DNA from: a bacterium
GTDB lineage: Bacteria > Margulisbacteria > Marinamargulisbacteria > JABIPA01
DNA: 64,000 nt
Direction of reading: 5' to 3'
Assembly: GCA_018698675.1 (NCBI GenBank)
Contig: JABIPA010000068.1
Coordinates: forward strand, 1-64,000
The notes below the pieces were generated by a model. The model did not search any database. It had not been told where the DNA came from and saw only the letters and a program-made list of their open reading frames with translations. Position 1 is the first letter of the stretch. The number at the start of each line of letters is the position of its first letter. The position numbers and the translations under genes are program-made. Below, in pieces: positions 18,239-29,409 of this stretch.

Positions 18239-21200
18239 TTTGCTTTAGACGTTAATCTTTCGATGTCTATTTTTATTTTATCTATTATGAGTTGTCTATT
18301 ATTAATTTTAGATTTTAACGTATCTATTTTTTGAGCTCCTTCGGATTTAAATAGATGTTGTTTTTGTTTTAGATTGCTTAACTTTTTAATTGATTCGGCT
18401 AAGACAAGCTTTCCAAAAGGAAATCCAACAACTGCGTTAACTTTTTTTCTTCCGAAAGTTATCGACGTTTCCCAAGATCTAGCAACTATCTTATCAACGT
18501 TATCTTTATTAATTTTTTCGGGACGGATTCCTATTCCGTAGCCATCGTTTTTACCGGACGGAATGATATAATCGCCGGCTCTTATTTGACCTTTAATTTT
18601 TATTGGAACTTGTCCTAAAAAAGCGGTTAATACAAGATTAGAGTCATCGCCCTGCCAGTTTCCAGCGATTATTGGAGCAGAACTAACAACCATGTGATGT
18701 TGCGTTTGATTCGTTTTTTTAGTTGCTTTTCCATTGATAATTCCAATTATGTCTCCACTTTCCATTGATTCTGTTTCGTTTAATTTTTCTATATATTCCG
18801 CATAGTCAGCTGCTCCAGAAGAGAAGGTAATACCTCCTTCTACGTTGGTATCAGCATCGTAACTACCTTCTATTGCTCCAATTGGAACAGGTGTTTCTTC
18901 GGTTCCATTAAAAAATGTAATGAAATTTGATGTGTGAGGAGGAAATGTGGTAAGTCCATATCCGTCATGTTGAATTGTTAAAATTCCTTTCGTTACCGTA
19001 TATCCAGCGGCTATTCCATTTGAATAAGAAAGTCCCTCCATTGTATTTTCAAGGTAAACTAGGTTTTGGTCTATGCTTGTCAAATCGTCTGAAAATGGCC
19101 ATTTATGGAAGTCGTTTCCAAGAGTATCAGGAGATCCATATACATGAAGTGCAGCTATCGGATCACTTGTACCTATGCCAATTCCTCCTTCCGGGGTAGG
19201 AGGAACAATAACTTGAAAGGCAGGATCTACAGACTCGTCTATTTCGTTAGGGATTCCATAAGCTTTCGCGGTAAAGATGGATTCCCACTCATTTTCACCA
19301 TGACCTACAGTAAACTTTGCGTTAGGATCTTCTAATAAAAGCTCCCCAATGATTACTCTAAGAGAAGATATAGACAAATCAGGATTTGCAGCTGATTTCG
19401 TATTATATCTTCCCATATAAAATGGATCTGAGTTGTCTGTATTCCAGTTATCGTAAGCTCCGACCATTGGGCCTCCAGAAAAATATAGCAAACTTCCCCA
19501 ATTGGATTCTTCGACGACGACCTCTTCATAATTTATACCTATACTAATATCTCCACTAACAGATAATGCTTCTTGTGGCAGATTGTATATAGGAGAATTG
19601 TTTGCTATTAAATTGATTCCGACTGCAGGTTCATATTCACCGTCTCCGTTTTTGATGTGTCCAATTCCTAAAGTAGGGTTCGATGTTGCGAGTGAATTTT
19701 CTGAGACTAGAAATTCTGTGTAAGTAATTACTCTTCCATCTTGTATCGGTTGTTTTCCTTGATCGTTAAACATTAAGGAAGACTCGTCTCCTCTTAACAT
19801 CAAGGTAACTCCTGATTCAATTAATGTGTCACTGCTCATTAAATCGGTAAGTTTTACGTGTAAGGCAACATCTGTGGACGGTGTTATCGTCCCAATTCCA
19901 ACGGTACCGCCTTGCGTTCCCAGTGGATACTTATAGCCATGAAATTCACCGAATCCAGGAGCTGGTTCTTGGCCATGGTCAGGGTCATTTATATTGACGT
20001 CGCTAAGATCTACTCTCAAGCCATAAAAAGCTTCGTCCGAAACATTCCATGTGACAGAGCCCAAGTACTTATTTTGTCTTATTTGTGCTTTTGAGTTGTA
20101 ATCATCGTTGTCAATGGTAGCGCCCATTTTAAAGGCCACTTCTAGTCCATGAACATCTTGTGAAAAATCAGTTTTAACGGTAGTTTCGATTTGTTCGAAA
20201 ACGTATTTTTCGATTGATGTTGTATTTCCTGAAAGGACAAAGTTTTCTGATGGTGCCGTAACCGGAATAAAAATATCTGTTGCTAAGTCATATTGTAGTA
20301 TATATAAACCCGGCAAATTTAATATCGTTCCTATATTGGATTCGTTATTAATCGCCCAATCGCTTGCCGAATCAGGGTGTATGATTAAATTGAAAGTATT
20401 TGTGTCAGCTGTGGAATCTCCTGTGTATGTGCCGACCGTAACATCGTAAGTACTTGATGTTTCTGAGTTAAACGCAATTTTTCCATCTTCATCAATTTCA
20501 AAAATATTATAAGTGGTACTTTTATCCATATATAATATGGGGTGACTTGATGACCTTTGCTTAATTGTTAAAGGAATATCTGAAACTGACGTACCGATTC
20601 CTACTAATCCTTCCGAAGTATTTGATGAAATTCGAAGCGCTTCGCCAGTTAATCTATTTTCAAATATAAATGATTGGTTACCGGAGTCTCCCCAAGACGC
20701 ATAGACATGACCATTGTTAGAGCTAACACCAAAATATAAATCATCGGTACCAGAAACGGAGCTAAGTCCAATTGTTCCTAGCGTATTTGATGTAATAGGA
20801 TCTGTGTTGAGAGAGTTGTCGTCGCCCGAGTGTATTTTAGACGCTGTTTTTAATTTAATATTAGAACTTATATCGACTCCATCCGAATTATCAAAATCGA
20901 AGCCTATCTGTCCCGAAGGTGTTATTTCAAAATACACATTATTTCCAGATGAAACTTTAAACATTGTATTTTCATTTTTAGATGTGATATGAAATTGACC
21001 TAGAGGCACTTCCGTATTTATTCCGAGAGTACCGTTTGCAACGACATTAAAAAAGTTTGAGTTGTTGTTTGGACTTACTATAAAAGGTATATCTACGTCA
21101 AAGTTCAGATGAAGTGCTGCTTCAGGAGATGTTGTCCCAATACCTATGGTTTTGTCATTTTGAATTGCAAGCATACCCTCTGAAGAGTTTCTAACAATTA

Positions 21201-24200
21201 AACTTTTATCTGAATTGGAATCAGACGGCCCTTTAATTGATAATAGTTTTTTATCGGTGGGAGTAATTCCAATTCCTATATTAAAAGAGGTTACAAGTAG
21301 TCCCAGCTCTCCATTTTTCCCTGTAGTTTTAAAACCTGGGGGGAATGTTGATGAAGTGTGACTAGCGTTGTATGATGGCGAAATTTGTAAAGTCGCTGTA
21401 GCCACATCTGCACCAATTATATCCGCACCAATTTTAACCGGTGCACCAGTAAATATTGCCGCAAATTTATCGGCATTTATATAATCGTTGTTTGCAGCAA
21501 AATATTTTGCTTTTAATGTAGATATATCAACTTTTAATCCAGTTGCGTAATTGGGGTCTGATCCCGCGAGACCAATTTTCTTATTTCCATTTAGTTCGAT
21601 TAGATTTCCAATAAATGTTGAATTCGTATTTATTACTCTAGGTTCAAAAGTCATTGTGTTTTTCAAGCTGCTAACTGGGTCTGTGGATTCAGATGAATTA
21701 AGCGTGCTAGAAATACTTAAACTTGCACTAGTAATAGTGAAGACATCTGTTGCACTATTTACCCAAGAAAAGTCTGGATTAGAGACAAGAACCCCAGAGG
21801 AATCATAATAAACAAAGTTTCCATTTGTTGTAATATTTATAGATGAAATATTTGCTGTGACAGTTTTTATATCATTGTTGTATACGCTATAGAGATGCCC
21901 TTGTTTGTTAGTGAACAAAGGTTGATAGACTCCAGATGCATTTGGAGTGGCGCCGTGCTTTAAAAATTTTATTCCTGCCTGAGATTGGATGGATTCCGAG
22001 ATGTTTACTGTATTAGGAAACCTAATTAATGAGTTTTTGATTGTTAAGTCTCCGGGGGAGTTTATTTCGTCTGAACTATTTTTGAATTTAAGGATGTCTA
22101 TCGTTGTATCAGCTAGTATGGCTTTTCCGTTTATATTAAAGCTACTTGTTGCAGATGTAGTAGGAACACCTAAGGTATTAAATGTTGCAACAATACCTCT
22201 TACGCTTGACGAGAAATTTAGAATGGTTCCATTTATCATTTCTTTTAGCATCTCATTAGAGTTTCCAAGAGACAGCGTGTCTAATGCGACAATGCTGTTT
22301 GCTTTGAATTTATTTAACGTAATATCTGATGTAACAACTAGATTTGTAAATATGCCTTTATTAATGTAGGGAAGAGATTTATCTTGATTTGAGAAATAAT
22401 TTGTTGCTTTTACCTCTCCAATAACCTCCAATTCTGTCGTTGGTAAACTAGTTCCTATACCGACATACCCTCCGTTTAATAAAGCTGAGTAGTTATTAGT
22501 TGCTTTGGATCCTAAGTCGACGATAACTCCTCTGATGTTTCCACTAGAAAGCTCATTCATCATTAAATTGATACCCTTAACGGTTATATCTCCTGAATTA
22601 TCTATTTTCCCTATAATATTCTTTGAAGTAGTTGCGTTAATTGACGATACAAATGTTAATGCAAGCCCGGCCAAGTCTCTGGATGAAGTGGTGTCTACAA
22701 TTAATGATTCTTTTGTTAAAGAGAAACCTCCGTCAGGATTTTCGTCGAACGATTTTATATAGTGAAAATCGGCTTCTGGTGCAGTGGTTCCTACTCCTAT
22801 TTTTCCTGTGGTATCTATTATAAGCCCAGAATCCATACTAATTTTGTTTGCATTTAATTCGTTTGTTTTTAGAGCTGTTGCTAGTATTGTTTCATCTGAT
22901 TCGATACCAAAAGAAGTAAGGGTTGAGACAGAATTCGAAATATTAATAGCGCCGTTGTTTTGAATTTCTAAAAGAGATGTTCCTTTCGAGTTAATGACTG
23001 ATAATGCTTTATCGGTAGCGTCGTTTTCCCCCGTGACAACTAGGCGGCCACTTCCAGTACTATTTGTCGATAAGTCATTTTTTCCAATAATAACATTTCC
23101 AGTTGGATTCACAATTAGAGCGTCATCTGTCGTATTAGTATCGTCTAAACTTTTGACCCACAATACATGATTTACGGAACTACTCGTATTTGTAATTGAA
23201 TTAATATGAAGAGAAGCTGACGGACTTAATGGGGTATCTGCTCCAACATAAACACTGGCTCCAGAAAATAGTGCCGGGTACTTAAATGCAGTTTTTTGTT
23301 CACCTGATTCTGTTAAATAATTTGCTTGTAAAGTACTTAGATCTACCTTTATTCCATATAGTAAATCATCTGTTGCTAAGGCAGCCGTACTTCCAGTGTT
23401 CGCCGTCGTAGTTATCGATAACCCACTAAAAATGGTAGATCCTATTGTTTGAGGTGTGACCCGTCTGGTAAACAGTGTGTTTATCGATTCAATCTGAATA
23501 TCACCCGTTTCTTCAGGCGATAGATAGGTCTCATGAAAGAGACGGGCCCCTATGTTCTCTGAGCCTATTGTTAAGACATTTATGTCATCATTTAATAAAA
23601 TATTTAGGCCGGAAACTGATGTCAGACTATGGTTATAATCAAAATATGGAACTCTACTTGAAATGGAACTTAATGGTTTTGATAAGTTACCTGTAATGTT
23701 TGTTCCATCAGAATGCGTGGTCGTAAAAAATAAATCATCGTTACTCGCTTTAGAAACAAAAATATTTGAATAATTTTGCAGAACGGATGGTGTTGTTACT
23801 GTTTCTTCTAAAAGGGCAACTGTTGTTAATATTGAATTGTTGAACTCTGTGGTTAATTTAATGTTTATAGATGGGGAAATTGTAACCGTGGATTCTGCTG
23901 TAATTAGAGGGGTAATTAAGCCAGAGGTTATCGACGATATTGTATCTACTGAGGTGTTTCCTGAAACGTGAAATTTTTGTTCAGGATTAGTTCTGCCCAA
24001 TCCAATATACCCTTTTTCTAAGATCGTTAATCGTTCAAAAGCCGTTCCTACGCTATTTGAATTAATAAAAACTAGAGAGGATCCGGTCACGCTTGAATTG
24101 GTTGTTGATACAGCCACTATTCCTGCAATTGTGTTGCCAATATTAAACTCGATTCCCGCGGCAGAACCAGTTGATCCTGGATCTCCTCCTGTATTTTGAA

Positions 24201-27200
24201 CATATATAGATCCCCATGTTTTATTATCAGAAGAGTCATATGTTTTATTTGACGAGAGGGCTATGTCTAGTCTTTTTTGCGCTGATGTAGTACCTATTCC
24301 TAGATACTGATTCTCTCCATAAGTTCTTAAAATATTATTTGTTATAACAAAAGATCCTGCTGTAGCAGAGTTAGAGACGACTAAAGAATCCATAGTAATA
24401 AGATCGTCAACAAACACTCCCTCGGGATGAATGGTGCTTGTGTTAACACCTAGACTAGTAAACGTTGCGTCATTTGCAGAAAGGGACTCGCTGATGAGCG
24501 TATTTACCGTCGTCGTACCATTTACAGAGAGAGTACGTTCGACAAATAAATATCCAATATCAGATTCTATGCTATTTAAACTAATTGGCTCCGAAACGAA
24601 CATGTCGTCGTATTGATAAAGGGTTGTAAGAGAGACCTCATTCATAACAGACGATCCTAACAAATAGTCGTCCGTTCCAACTAAATTATTAAAGGATGCT
24701 GAATCTTGACTGGTAAGAAAAGCTGCAGTAGGAAAACTAAACGCTCTGATTGTTCCGTTAACATGTAATGATGCTGACGAAGCAGGGGATGATGTTCCAA
24801 TGCCGATATTTCCGTTTTCAAAAATAGCTGAGTATTGGGTCCCTATATTTCCTGTTGATGTTACTATATCTATACCAACAATTTTTGAATCCGTTTCCCC
24901 TGTTAAATTTGATAGATCAATGTTAATAGGCGTTGCGTAAACGTCTGCATCAGCTTCGAATCCTAATGAATTAAATTCGTCGTTTGATTCAATAGACGCC
25001 TCTAAGGCGGTAATGTTTTCAGTAGTCAGACTAGACGCCAAATTATTATTGAGAGTGACACTTGTTTTTTTGAAGAAAAAATCGTCGCCCCTACTTGTAA
25101 ATGTTCTATTAAGTTCAAATAAAGCGGTAGGTTCCGTTGTTCCAAGTCCAACTCTTCCATTTGATATATGAAATGTTTCATTTTCGAATCTAAGTGTAGT
25201 TGAATCTATTCCTCCTGCGCTTAGGTTTGTACCTCTTGAGTCGCCAATTACTTCAAGATTCGTTTGCGGGGCGCTAGTACCTATACCAATATTGTCACTA
25301 ACAAACAGGCTAAAATTTCCGATGTTCGCAGCAAGTGCGCTAAGTCTATTTGTAATGTTTATTTTTGTTGCAATAATACTACCTTGTACATCTAAATCAG
25401 CGTTTGGAGTTCCACCGACCCCGACCTGCCCATGAAAAATAGCCGCCCTCTTAAACCCTTCACTTCCAACCGCTGCACTTTGTACGTTTACATCTTCTAT
25501 ATCAACATTTAGTCCTATTCCTATCCCGTTTTGAGAAAAGGAGATACCTTCTGGTTGATTTAGCGAGATGTCTAGTCCTTTTAGGAGGAAAGGATCACCA
25601 CTTAAACTGCTAGGCCAACCATCTATTGTTATGTTGATGCTGGAATTCGTATGGTCAAACGAATTTTCATGGTCTCCGTCATGCGTTAATGTTGAAGAAA
25701 CCTCATAAGCCTGATAGATATTAGGTGATCCTATTTTGATTTCGTTTAAATATTCGGCATCGTTATCTAGAACCGTTCTAAATGAATTTGTATAATTACC
25801 GGTAAGCGTAATACTAGGCGTTACGTCGTTCCAGACTACGTCAGCTTCATAAAGATAGGACCTTTCGCCTGATTCATGAGGAATTACCCAAAATACAAGT
25901 TTTCCTGATGGGTTATCAGTAGTCGCTCTTCCTTCCGATAAAACTTTCGAAATATTGTTAATAGTTGATGTTGTTTCTAATAACAAATTATTGTCAACGA
26001 TTTTTAAATCGGCAAAGTCATCAGCGGACGAATGGTCTCTAAATTGAAATTTAGAAAGTTTAACTACATTGTTTATTTTTAATTCTTCATTGACATGATA
26101 ACTGTTTCCCTGAATGGAACCACTTACACTTAACTCTGTTTGAGGGAATTTTGTATTAACACCTACGAATGAGCGTTGGGTTGAACTTACAATATTATTA
26201 TAATAAATACGATCCGGTGATTGTAATGGTTCCCATTTTACTCCGGCGGGCGAATATTTTTCGCCTTTGACAAATAAAGAATAAGTATTTAACGAAGGGA
26301 CTTGTGTGTTTTTAGTTGATAAATTTTCTTTTAAAACACCTAAGGTATTTCCAAATATTATTGGTTTTGTTGAATGTAATATCGACTCGGGTAGGGTAGT
26401 TCCTATACCCACTCCCATTTCACTATCATTAGCATTTATCACGATTGAAGGAGTAAGTGAATCTAGAGAACCTCCTTCGTTAAAGTGAAAATAAGGCAAA
26501 TCACTTTTTACACCTATAGAGTACTTGTCTTCTGCATCGATTTCGAAAGTTATGACGGGGTCCGATCCCGTAGGGTTTATTGTCAATTTACTTAACTCAA
26601 GTAAAGAATTTGGGGAAGTTGTGCCAATTCCAACATAGTTGTGTGTTGATTCAATATTACCTTCGTCATTTACGTTTCCAGAAGGGAAAAATAAATTTGG
26701 AGTCGTTTGTTCCCAAGACCAGACAATTAATGGCTTATCGCCTGATAATTCTTCTCCGGTAGGAAGCGTGTACCCAGTCGCTGCAATATTTCCACTTGTT
26801 ATATATATTCCTGCATCAATCTGATTTGGGAATTTACCGATCCCAACACGCTGTATATTATCTACAACGAATGCTGGTGAGACTGTTTCATCTTCAACTC
26901 CGTACGCAGTAAATACGTTATACGTTAAAACGTTATTTTCTTCACTAAGTGTATTTATTAAATATTTGCTATCAATCGTCAGGTCGGCGATTGTGTTTGT
27001 TGTGTTTACCGCAGTTTTACCGTCAACAATGAGCGACGATGTTATTATAGATGAAGAAGGAACGGAACCTAAAATAACATTGCCAGATGGAAGTATAGAA
27101 AAAAGACTATCGTTGTTTTCGTCAACGATATTTATTATTTTCTTCGAGTTTTCTGTTGTTGCAACGCTTATCGAAAGCTCTGTAGCGCTCGTTTTTGTAG

Positions 27201-29391
27201 TTCCAATTCCAACTCCATTTGCAAATACGACAAATTGATTTTCTGTACCAGTGGATGTTTTTCCTATACTTGAATGACCCCAAATGAATGAACCATGGTG
27301 AAGAGCTTGCACATTGCTTCCTAAAGCTAAACTATATATTCCCTGTGTTTCAGAATTTTGACCTCCTAAGACGGATGAATATGCTCCACCAACCTTATTT
27401 TGTCTACCACCAAGTGCCGACGTGTAGTTACCACTTGCTATAGAATTTCTACCAATTACTTGACTGTATTTACCGACATTTGAATATTGACCAACTGGAT
27501 TGTACTCTTCCGTTCTTTGAACATGATCCCAATCTTCACCTTTTGCAGGAGAGAATGTGTCTAAATGCCCAATTCTCAAGGCACTTCGAACAGGATACCA
27601 AATTAGTCTAGTTCCGTTTCCAGTTGCACCCATCGGTTCGTAGCTAGCGTCGTCACTTATCGATTCAAATTCAGAATTTCCAGTTTTATCCTCAACACGT
27701 TTTAAAAAAGATCCACTAAAAATAGATCCTATACTTCCGCTAACGTGAAGATTCCCTTGTGGTTCTTCAACACCTATACCCATTCTGTCATCAATACTTA
27801 CAAATAATGGAAATGACGAGCCTAGGGTTTTTCCAAATTCAACCTTAAATAGTCCATTTTTTCCAGCTTCAACTCCAAGTGTGTAAGATGAACTATCACC
27901 TAAGCTGAATGTCATTGCTGGGTCAATGTCAGGGGCGCCAACTCGTTGCGCTAGCTCTAAGCGATTCGATGGGTCTGGACGACCTATTCCTACATTTCCT
28001 TGATTGTAATAAATTCCATTTGGACCATAAAACCAGAACGTTCCAGATCGTATAGCGTTTCTAAAGTCGACTCCACCTAATAGTATTTTTCTAGCATTTA
28101 AAAGGCCTTCTACGTCAACTAAGAACTCAGGTGTGGTTGTACCAACTCCTATATTTCCATTTCCATCTATTTGAAATATTTTTTCGTTTTCGGTAGATGT
28201 TACAGATAAAATTATGTTTTCCGTTGTTTCTGTACTTTTAGATAATATTCCAACGGTAGCAAAAGGAATGGTTGTACCTAATCCTAATTGTATTTTATCT
28301 TCATTGAATTTGAAGGAAGTTAAACTACTAATAGATTCTCCGTCGGAATCTGGGAAATGTACGATACTATTTTTAATTCCGACTCCACCTAACCCTGTTA
28401 GTGATTTCCATCCTTCTTGGGTATATCCTTCAAATTCTGCATTTGTCCACTTTATGCTACCTTCTTCGTTACCTAGTGTGTTTCCAACAATTATTCCGTT
28501 TCTTATGTGTAATTTTTCTTTAGCGGAGATATACCCGATAGATACATTTCCTTCTAGATTTTGGTAATAGGTGTCGCTTGAATTTTCAGTTGGGCTCACC
28601 CACTCGAGAGCTGCGGTTAATACAGAGCCGCTAACAAGATATTCAGTGGCATTTATTGTTCCAGCAATATCTACCGTGTATTTTGGCCGACTTAATCCAA
28701 TTCCGATGAAGTCTGCTGCATCTTTAGGAATATATAATTTGTTGTTTTCTGTTGGTTTCCAGGTTAAAGCGTTACTTAGTTCTATTCCGTCTTTATAATA
28801 AGACGTTCCATTAGTTGTTCCTTTTACATCAACTTTATAGTTTGGAGTTGCTTGGTTGATTCCAAAGAAACTCTTTAATTTATTGTAATAAAAAGTAGGG
28901 TTAAATGATGTGCTTGATTCAGAAAAAACACGAATGTCAGAATTGATATTTACTGTCGATATAAAATTCCCGGTAACTTTATGGGATTCAATGTTTAGAA
29001 CATCATCTGCTAGTTCAGTTTTTATTACATAAGGAATAGATGTTAAAGGAAAAATACGTTTATCCCCGTTTAAAGAAATAGAAATGTTTGGACTTGATAG
29101 TGATAAGAGGTGTGGGTCTAATGGATGTTCTGGGGACCCTAGTTCAAGCGTAAAGTATCCATTTACAAATGTAATTTCTTTTGTTTCAGTAAACACGGCA
29201 TTTGCTGTAGGAGAACTTGTGTTTTGTAGGCCAATTGTTACTATAAACGGATCTGATGGGCGGACGTCAGTTCCAGTATGGACAAATACTCCAGAGATAG
29301 CTAATGGTCTTGGTTGGGCAAGCGAATAGGCATATGTGTAAAAAGATAGAATACACAGTAATGTAAGTAACCATTTTTTTAGTTGATTCAT
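18235..29391 (-). CDS. Giant tail-fibre/adhesin-like surface protein (3718 aa)
   Basis: The largest gene here. A signal peptide (1-24) precedes the same N-terminal beta domain as in the 3480-residue protein (ending TSIPYVIKT). GIGT-type repeats follow, then a YadA/Hep_Hag-like head block at about 630-725 (ALGGRQNKVGGAYSSVLGG). Six copies of the larger module come next. The C-terminal domain begins DYAEY at 3529 (GDIIG, PSGKNDG), and the last 60 residues are a basic coiled coil. The two giants align end to end in domain order but are well diverged, so they are old paralogues. It lies 18 bases downstream of the PorV-like gene, as third gene of an operon. Probable role: exported surface fibre or adhesin. 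Confidence 0.85.
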   Translation of the reverse strand: MNQLKKWLLTLLCILSFYTYAYSLAQPRPLAISGVFVHTGTDVRPSDPFIVTIGLQNTSSPTANAVFTETKEITFVNGYFTLELGSPEHPLDPHLLSLSSPNISISLNGDKRIFPLTSIPYVIKTELADDVLNIESHKVTGNFISTVNINSDIRVFSESSTSFNPTFYYNKLKSFFGINQATPNYKVDVKGTTNGTSYYKDGIELSNALTWKPTENNKLYIPKDAADFIGIGLSRPKYTVDIAGTINATEYLVSGSVLTAALEWVSPTENSSDTYYQNLEGNVSIGYISAKEKLHIRNGIIVGNTLGNEEGSIKWTNAEFEGYTQEGWKSLTGLGGVGIKNSIVHFPDSDGESISSLTSFKFNEDKIQLGLGTTIPFATVGILSKSTETTENIILSVTSTENEKIFQIDGNGNIGVGTTTPEFLVDVEGLLNARKILLGGVDFRNAIRSGTFWFYGPNGIYYNQGNVGIGRPDPSNRLELAQRVGAPDIDPAMTFSLGDSSSYTLGVEAGKNGLFKVEFGKTLGSSFPLFVSIDDRMGIGVEEPQGNLHVSGSIGSIFSGSFLKRVEDKTGNSEFESISDDASYEPMGATGNGTRLIWYPVRSALRIGHLDTFSPAKGEDWDHVQRTEEYNPVGQYSNVGKYSQVIGRNSIASGNYTSALGGRQNKVGGAYSSVLGGQNSETQGIYSLALGSNVQALHHGSFIWGHSSIGKTSTGTENQFVVFANGVGIGTTKTSATELSISVATTENSKKIINIVDENNDSLFSILPSGNVILGSVPSSSIITSSLIVDGKTAVNTTNTIADLTIDSKYLINTLSEENNVLTYNVFTAYGVEDETVSPAFVVDNIQRVGIGKFPNQIDAGIYITSGNIAATGYTLPTGEELSGDKPLIVWSWEQTTPNLFFPSGNVNDEGNIESTHNYVGIGTTSPNSLLELSKLTINPTGSDPVITFEIDAEDKYSIGVKSDLPYFHFNEGGSLDSLTPSIVINANDSEMGVGIGTTLPESILHSTKPIIFGNTLGVLKENLSTKNTQVPSLNTYSLFVKGEKYSPAGVKWEPLQSPDRIYYNNIVSSTQRSFVGVNTKFPQTELSVSGSIQGNSYHVNEELKINNVVKLSKFQFRDHSSADDFADLKIVDNNLLLETTSTINNISKVLSEGRATTDNPSGKLVFWVIPHESGERSYLYEADVVWNDVTPSITLTGNYTNSFRTVLDNDAEYLNEIKIGSPNIYQAYEVSSTLTHDGDHENSFDHTNSSINITIDGWPSSLSGDPFLLKGLDISLNQPEGISFSQNGIGIGLNVDIEDVNVQSAAVGSEGFKRAAIFHGQVGVGGTPNADLDVQGSIIATKINITNRLSALAANIGNFSLFVSDNIGIGTSAPQTNLEVIGDSRGTNLSAGGIDSTTLRFENETFHISNGRVGLGTTEPTALFELNRTFTSRGDDFFFKKTSVTLNNNLASSLTTENITALEASIESNDEFNSLGFEADADVYATPINIDLSNLTGETDSKIVGIDIVTSTGNIGTQYSAIFENGNIGIGTSSPASSASLHVNGTIRAFSFPTAAFLTSQDSASFNNLVGTDDYLLGSSVMNEVSLTTLYQYDDMFVSEPISLNSIESDIGYLFVERTLSVNGTTTVNTLISESLSANDATFTSLGVNTSTIHPEGVFVDDLITMDSLVVSNSATAGSFVITNNILRTYGENQYLGIGTTSAQKRLDIALSSNKTYDSSDNKTWGSIYVQNTGGDPGSTGSAAGIEFNIGNTIAGIVAVSTTNSSVTGSSLVFINSNSVGTAFERLTILEKGYIGLGRTNPEQKFHVSGNTSVDTISSITSGLITPLITAESTVTISPSINIKLTTEFNNSILTTVALLEETVTTPSVLQNYSNIFVSKASNDDLFFTTTHSDGTNITGNLSKPLSSISSRVPYFDYNHSLTSVSGLNILLNDDINVLTIGSENIGARLFHETYLSPEETGDIQIESINTLFTRRVTPQTIGSTIFSGLSITTTANTGSTAALATDDLLYGIKVDLSTLQANYLTESGEQKTAFKYPALFSGASVYVGADTPLSPSASLHINSITNTSSSVNHVLWVKSLDDTNTTDDALIVNPTGNVIIGKNDLSTNSTGSGRLVVTGENDATDKALSVINSKGTSLLEIQNNGAINISNSVSTLTSFGIESDETILATALKTNELNANKISMDSGLIIDTTGKIGVGTTAPEADFHYIKSFDENPDGGFSLTKESLIVDTTSSRDLAGLALTFVSSINATTSKNIIGKIDNSGDITVKGINLMMNELSSGNIRGVIVDLGSKATNNYSALLNGGYVGIGTSLPTTELEVIGEVKATNYFSNQDKSLPYINKGIFTNLVVTSDITLNKFKANSIVALDTLSLGNSNEMLKEMINGTILNFSSSVRGIVATFNTLGVPTTSATSSFNINGKAILADTTIDILKFKNSSDEINSPGDLTIKNSLIRFPNTVNISESIQSQAGIKFLKHGATPNASGVYQPLFTNKQGHLYSVYNNDIKTVTANISSINITTNGNFVYYDSSGVLVSNPDFSWVNSATDVFTITSASLSISSTLNSSESTDPVSSLKNTMTFEPRVINTNSTFIGNLIELNGNKKIGLAGSDPNYATGLKVDISTLKAKYFAANNDYINADKFAAIFTGAPVKIGADIIGADVATATLQISPSYNASHTSSTFPPGFKTTGKNGELGLLVTSFNIGIGITPTDKKLLSIKGPSDSNSDKSLIVRNSSEGMLAIQNDKTIGIGTTSPEAALHLNFDVDIPFIVSPNNNSNFFNVVANGTLGINTEVPLGQFHITSKNENTMFKVSSGNNVYFEITPSGQIGFDFDNSDGVDISSNIKLKTASKIHSGDDNSLNTDPITSNTLGTIGLSSVSGTDDLYFGVSSNNGHVYASWGDSGNQSFIFENRLTGEALRISSNTSEGLVGIGTSVSDIPLTIKQRSSSHPILYMDKSTTYNIFEIDEDGKIAFNSETSSTYDVTVGTYTGDSTADTNTFNLIIHPDSASDWAINNESNIGTILNLPGLYILQYDLATDIFIPVTAPSENFVLSGNTTSIEKYVFEQIETTVKTDFSQDVHGLEVAFKMGATIDNDDYNSKAQIRQNKYLGSVTWNVSDEAFYGLRVDLSDVNINDPDHGQEPAPGFGEFHGYKYPLGTQGGTVGIGTITPSTDVALHVKLTDLMSSDTLIESGVTLMLRGDESSLMFNDQGKQPIQDGRVITYTEFLVSENSLATSNPTLGIGHIKNGDGEYEPAVGINLIANNSPIYNLPQEALSVSGDISIGINYEEVVVEESNWGSLLYFSGGPMVGAYDNWNTDNSDPFYMGRYNTKSAANPDLSISSLRVIIGELLLEDPNAKFTVGHGENEWESIFTAKAYGIPNEIDESVDPAFQVIVPPTPEGGIGIGTSDPIAALHVYGSPDTLGNDFHKWPFSDDLTSIDQNLVYLENTMEGLSYSNGIAAGYTVTKGILTIQHDGYGLTTFPPHTSNFITFFNGTEETPVPIGAIEGSYDADTNVEGGITFSSGAADYAEYIEKLNETESMESGDIIGIINGKATKKTNQTQHHMVVSSAPIIAGNWQGDDSNLVLTAFLGQVPIKIKGQIRAGDYIIPSGKNDGYGIGIRPEKINKDNVDKIVARSWETSITFGRKKVNAVVGFPFGKLVLAESIKKLSNLKQKQHLFKSEGAQKIDTLKSKINNRQLIIDKIKIDIERLTSKAN
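19850..25650 (-). repeat. Six-copy protein-coding super-repeat in giant protein 2
   Basis: The larger module of giant protein 1 recurs here as well, six times, roughly at 25650-25390, 25040-24750, 23450-23200, 22690-22420, 21630-21410 and 20170-19860. Recognisable parts are G(L/I)xVDLSxL, a K(Y/F)xAxFxG turn and a following GIGT-like turn. Some copies have degenerate GIGT turns (YVGADTP, KIGADI). Copy number and order match the other giant gene. Boundaries are approximate. Confidence 0.65.
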
Positions 29392-29409
29392 ATACGTTTA
29401 CCTAAGTTA

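Noticed and set aside
4600-29391. Giant genes as prophage tail fibres
   Set aside because: Both have Sec signal peptides, there are no phage structural, lysis or integrase genes, and their neighbours are chromosomal housekeeping genes.
4600-29391. Repetitive DNA as a CRISPR array or tandem satellite
   Set aside because: The repeat is at protein level, in frame, diverged and without constant spacer length.
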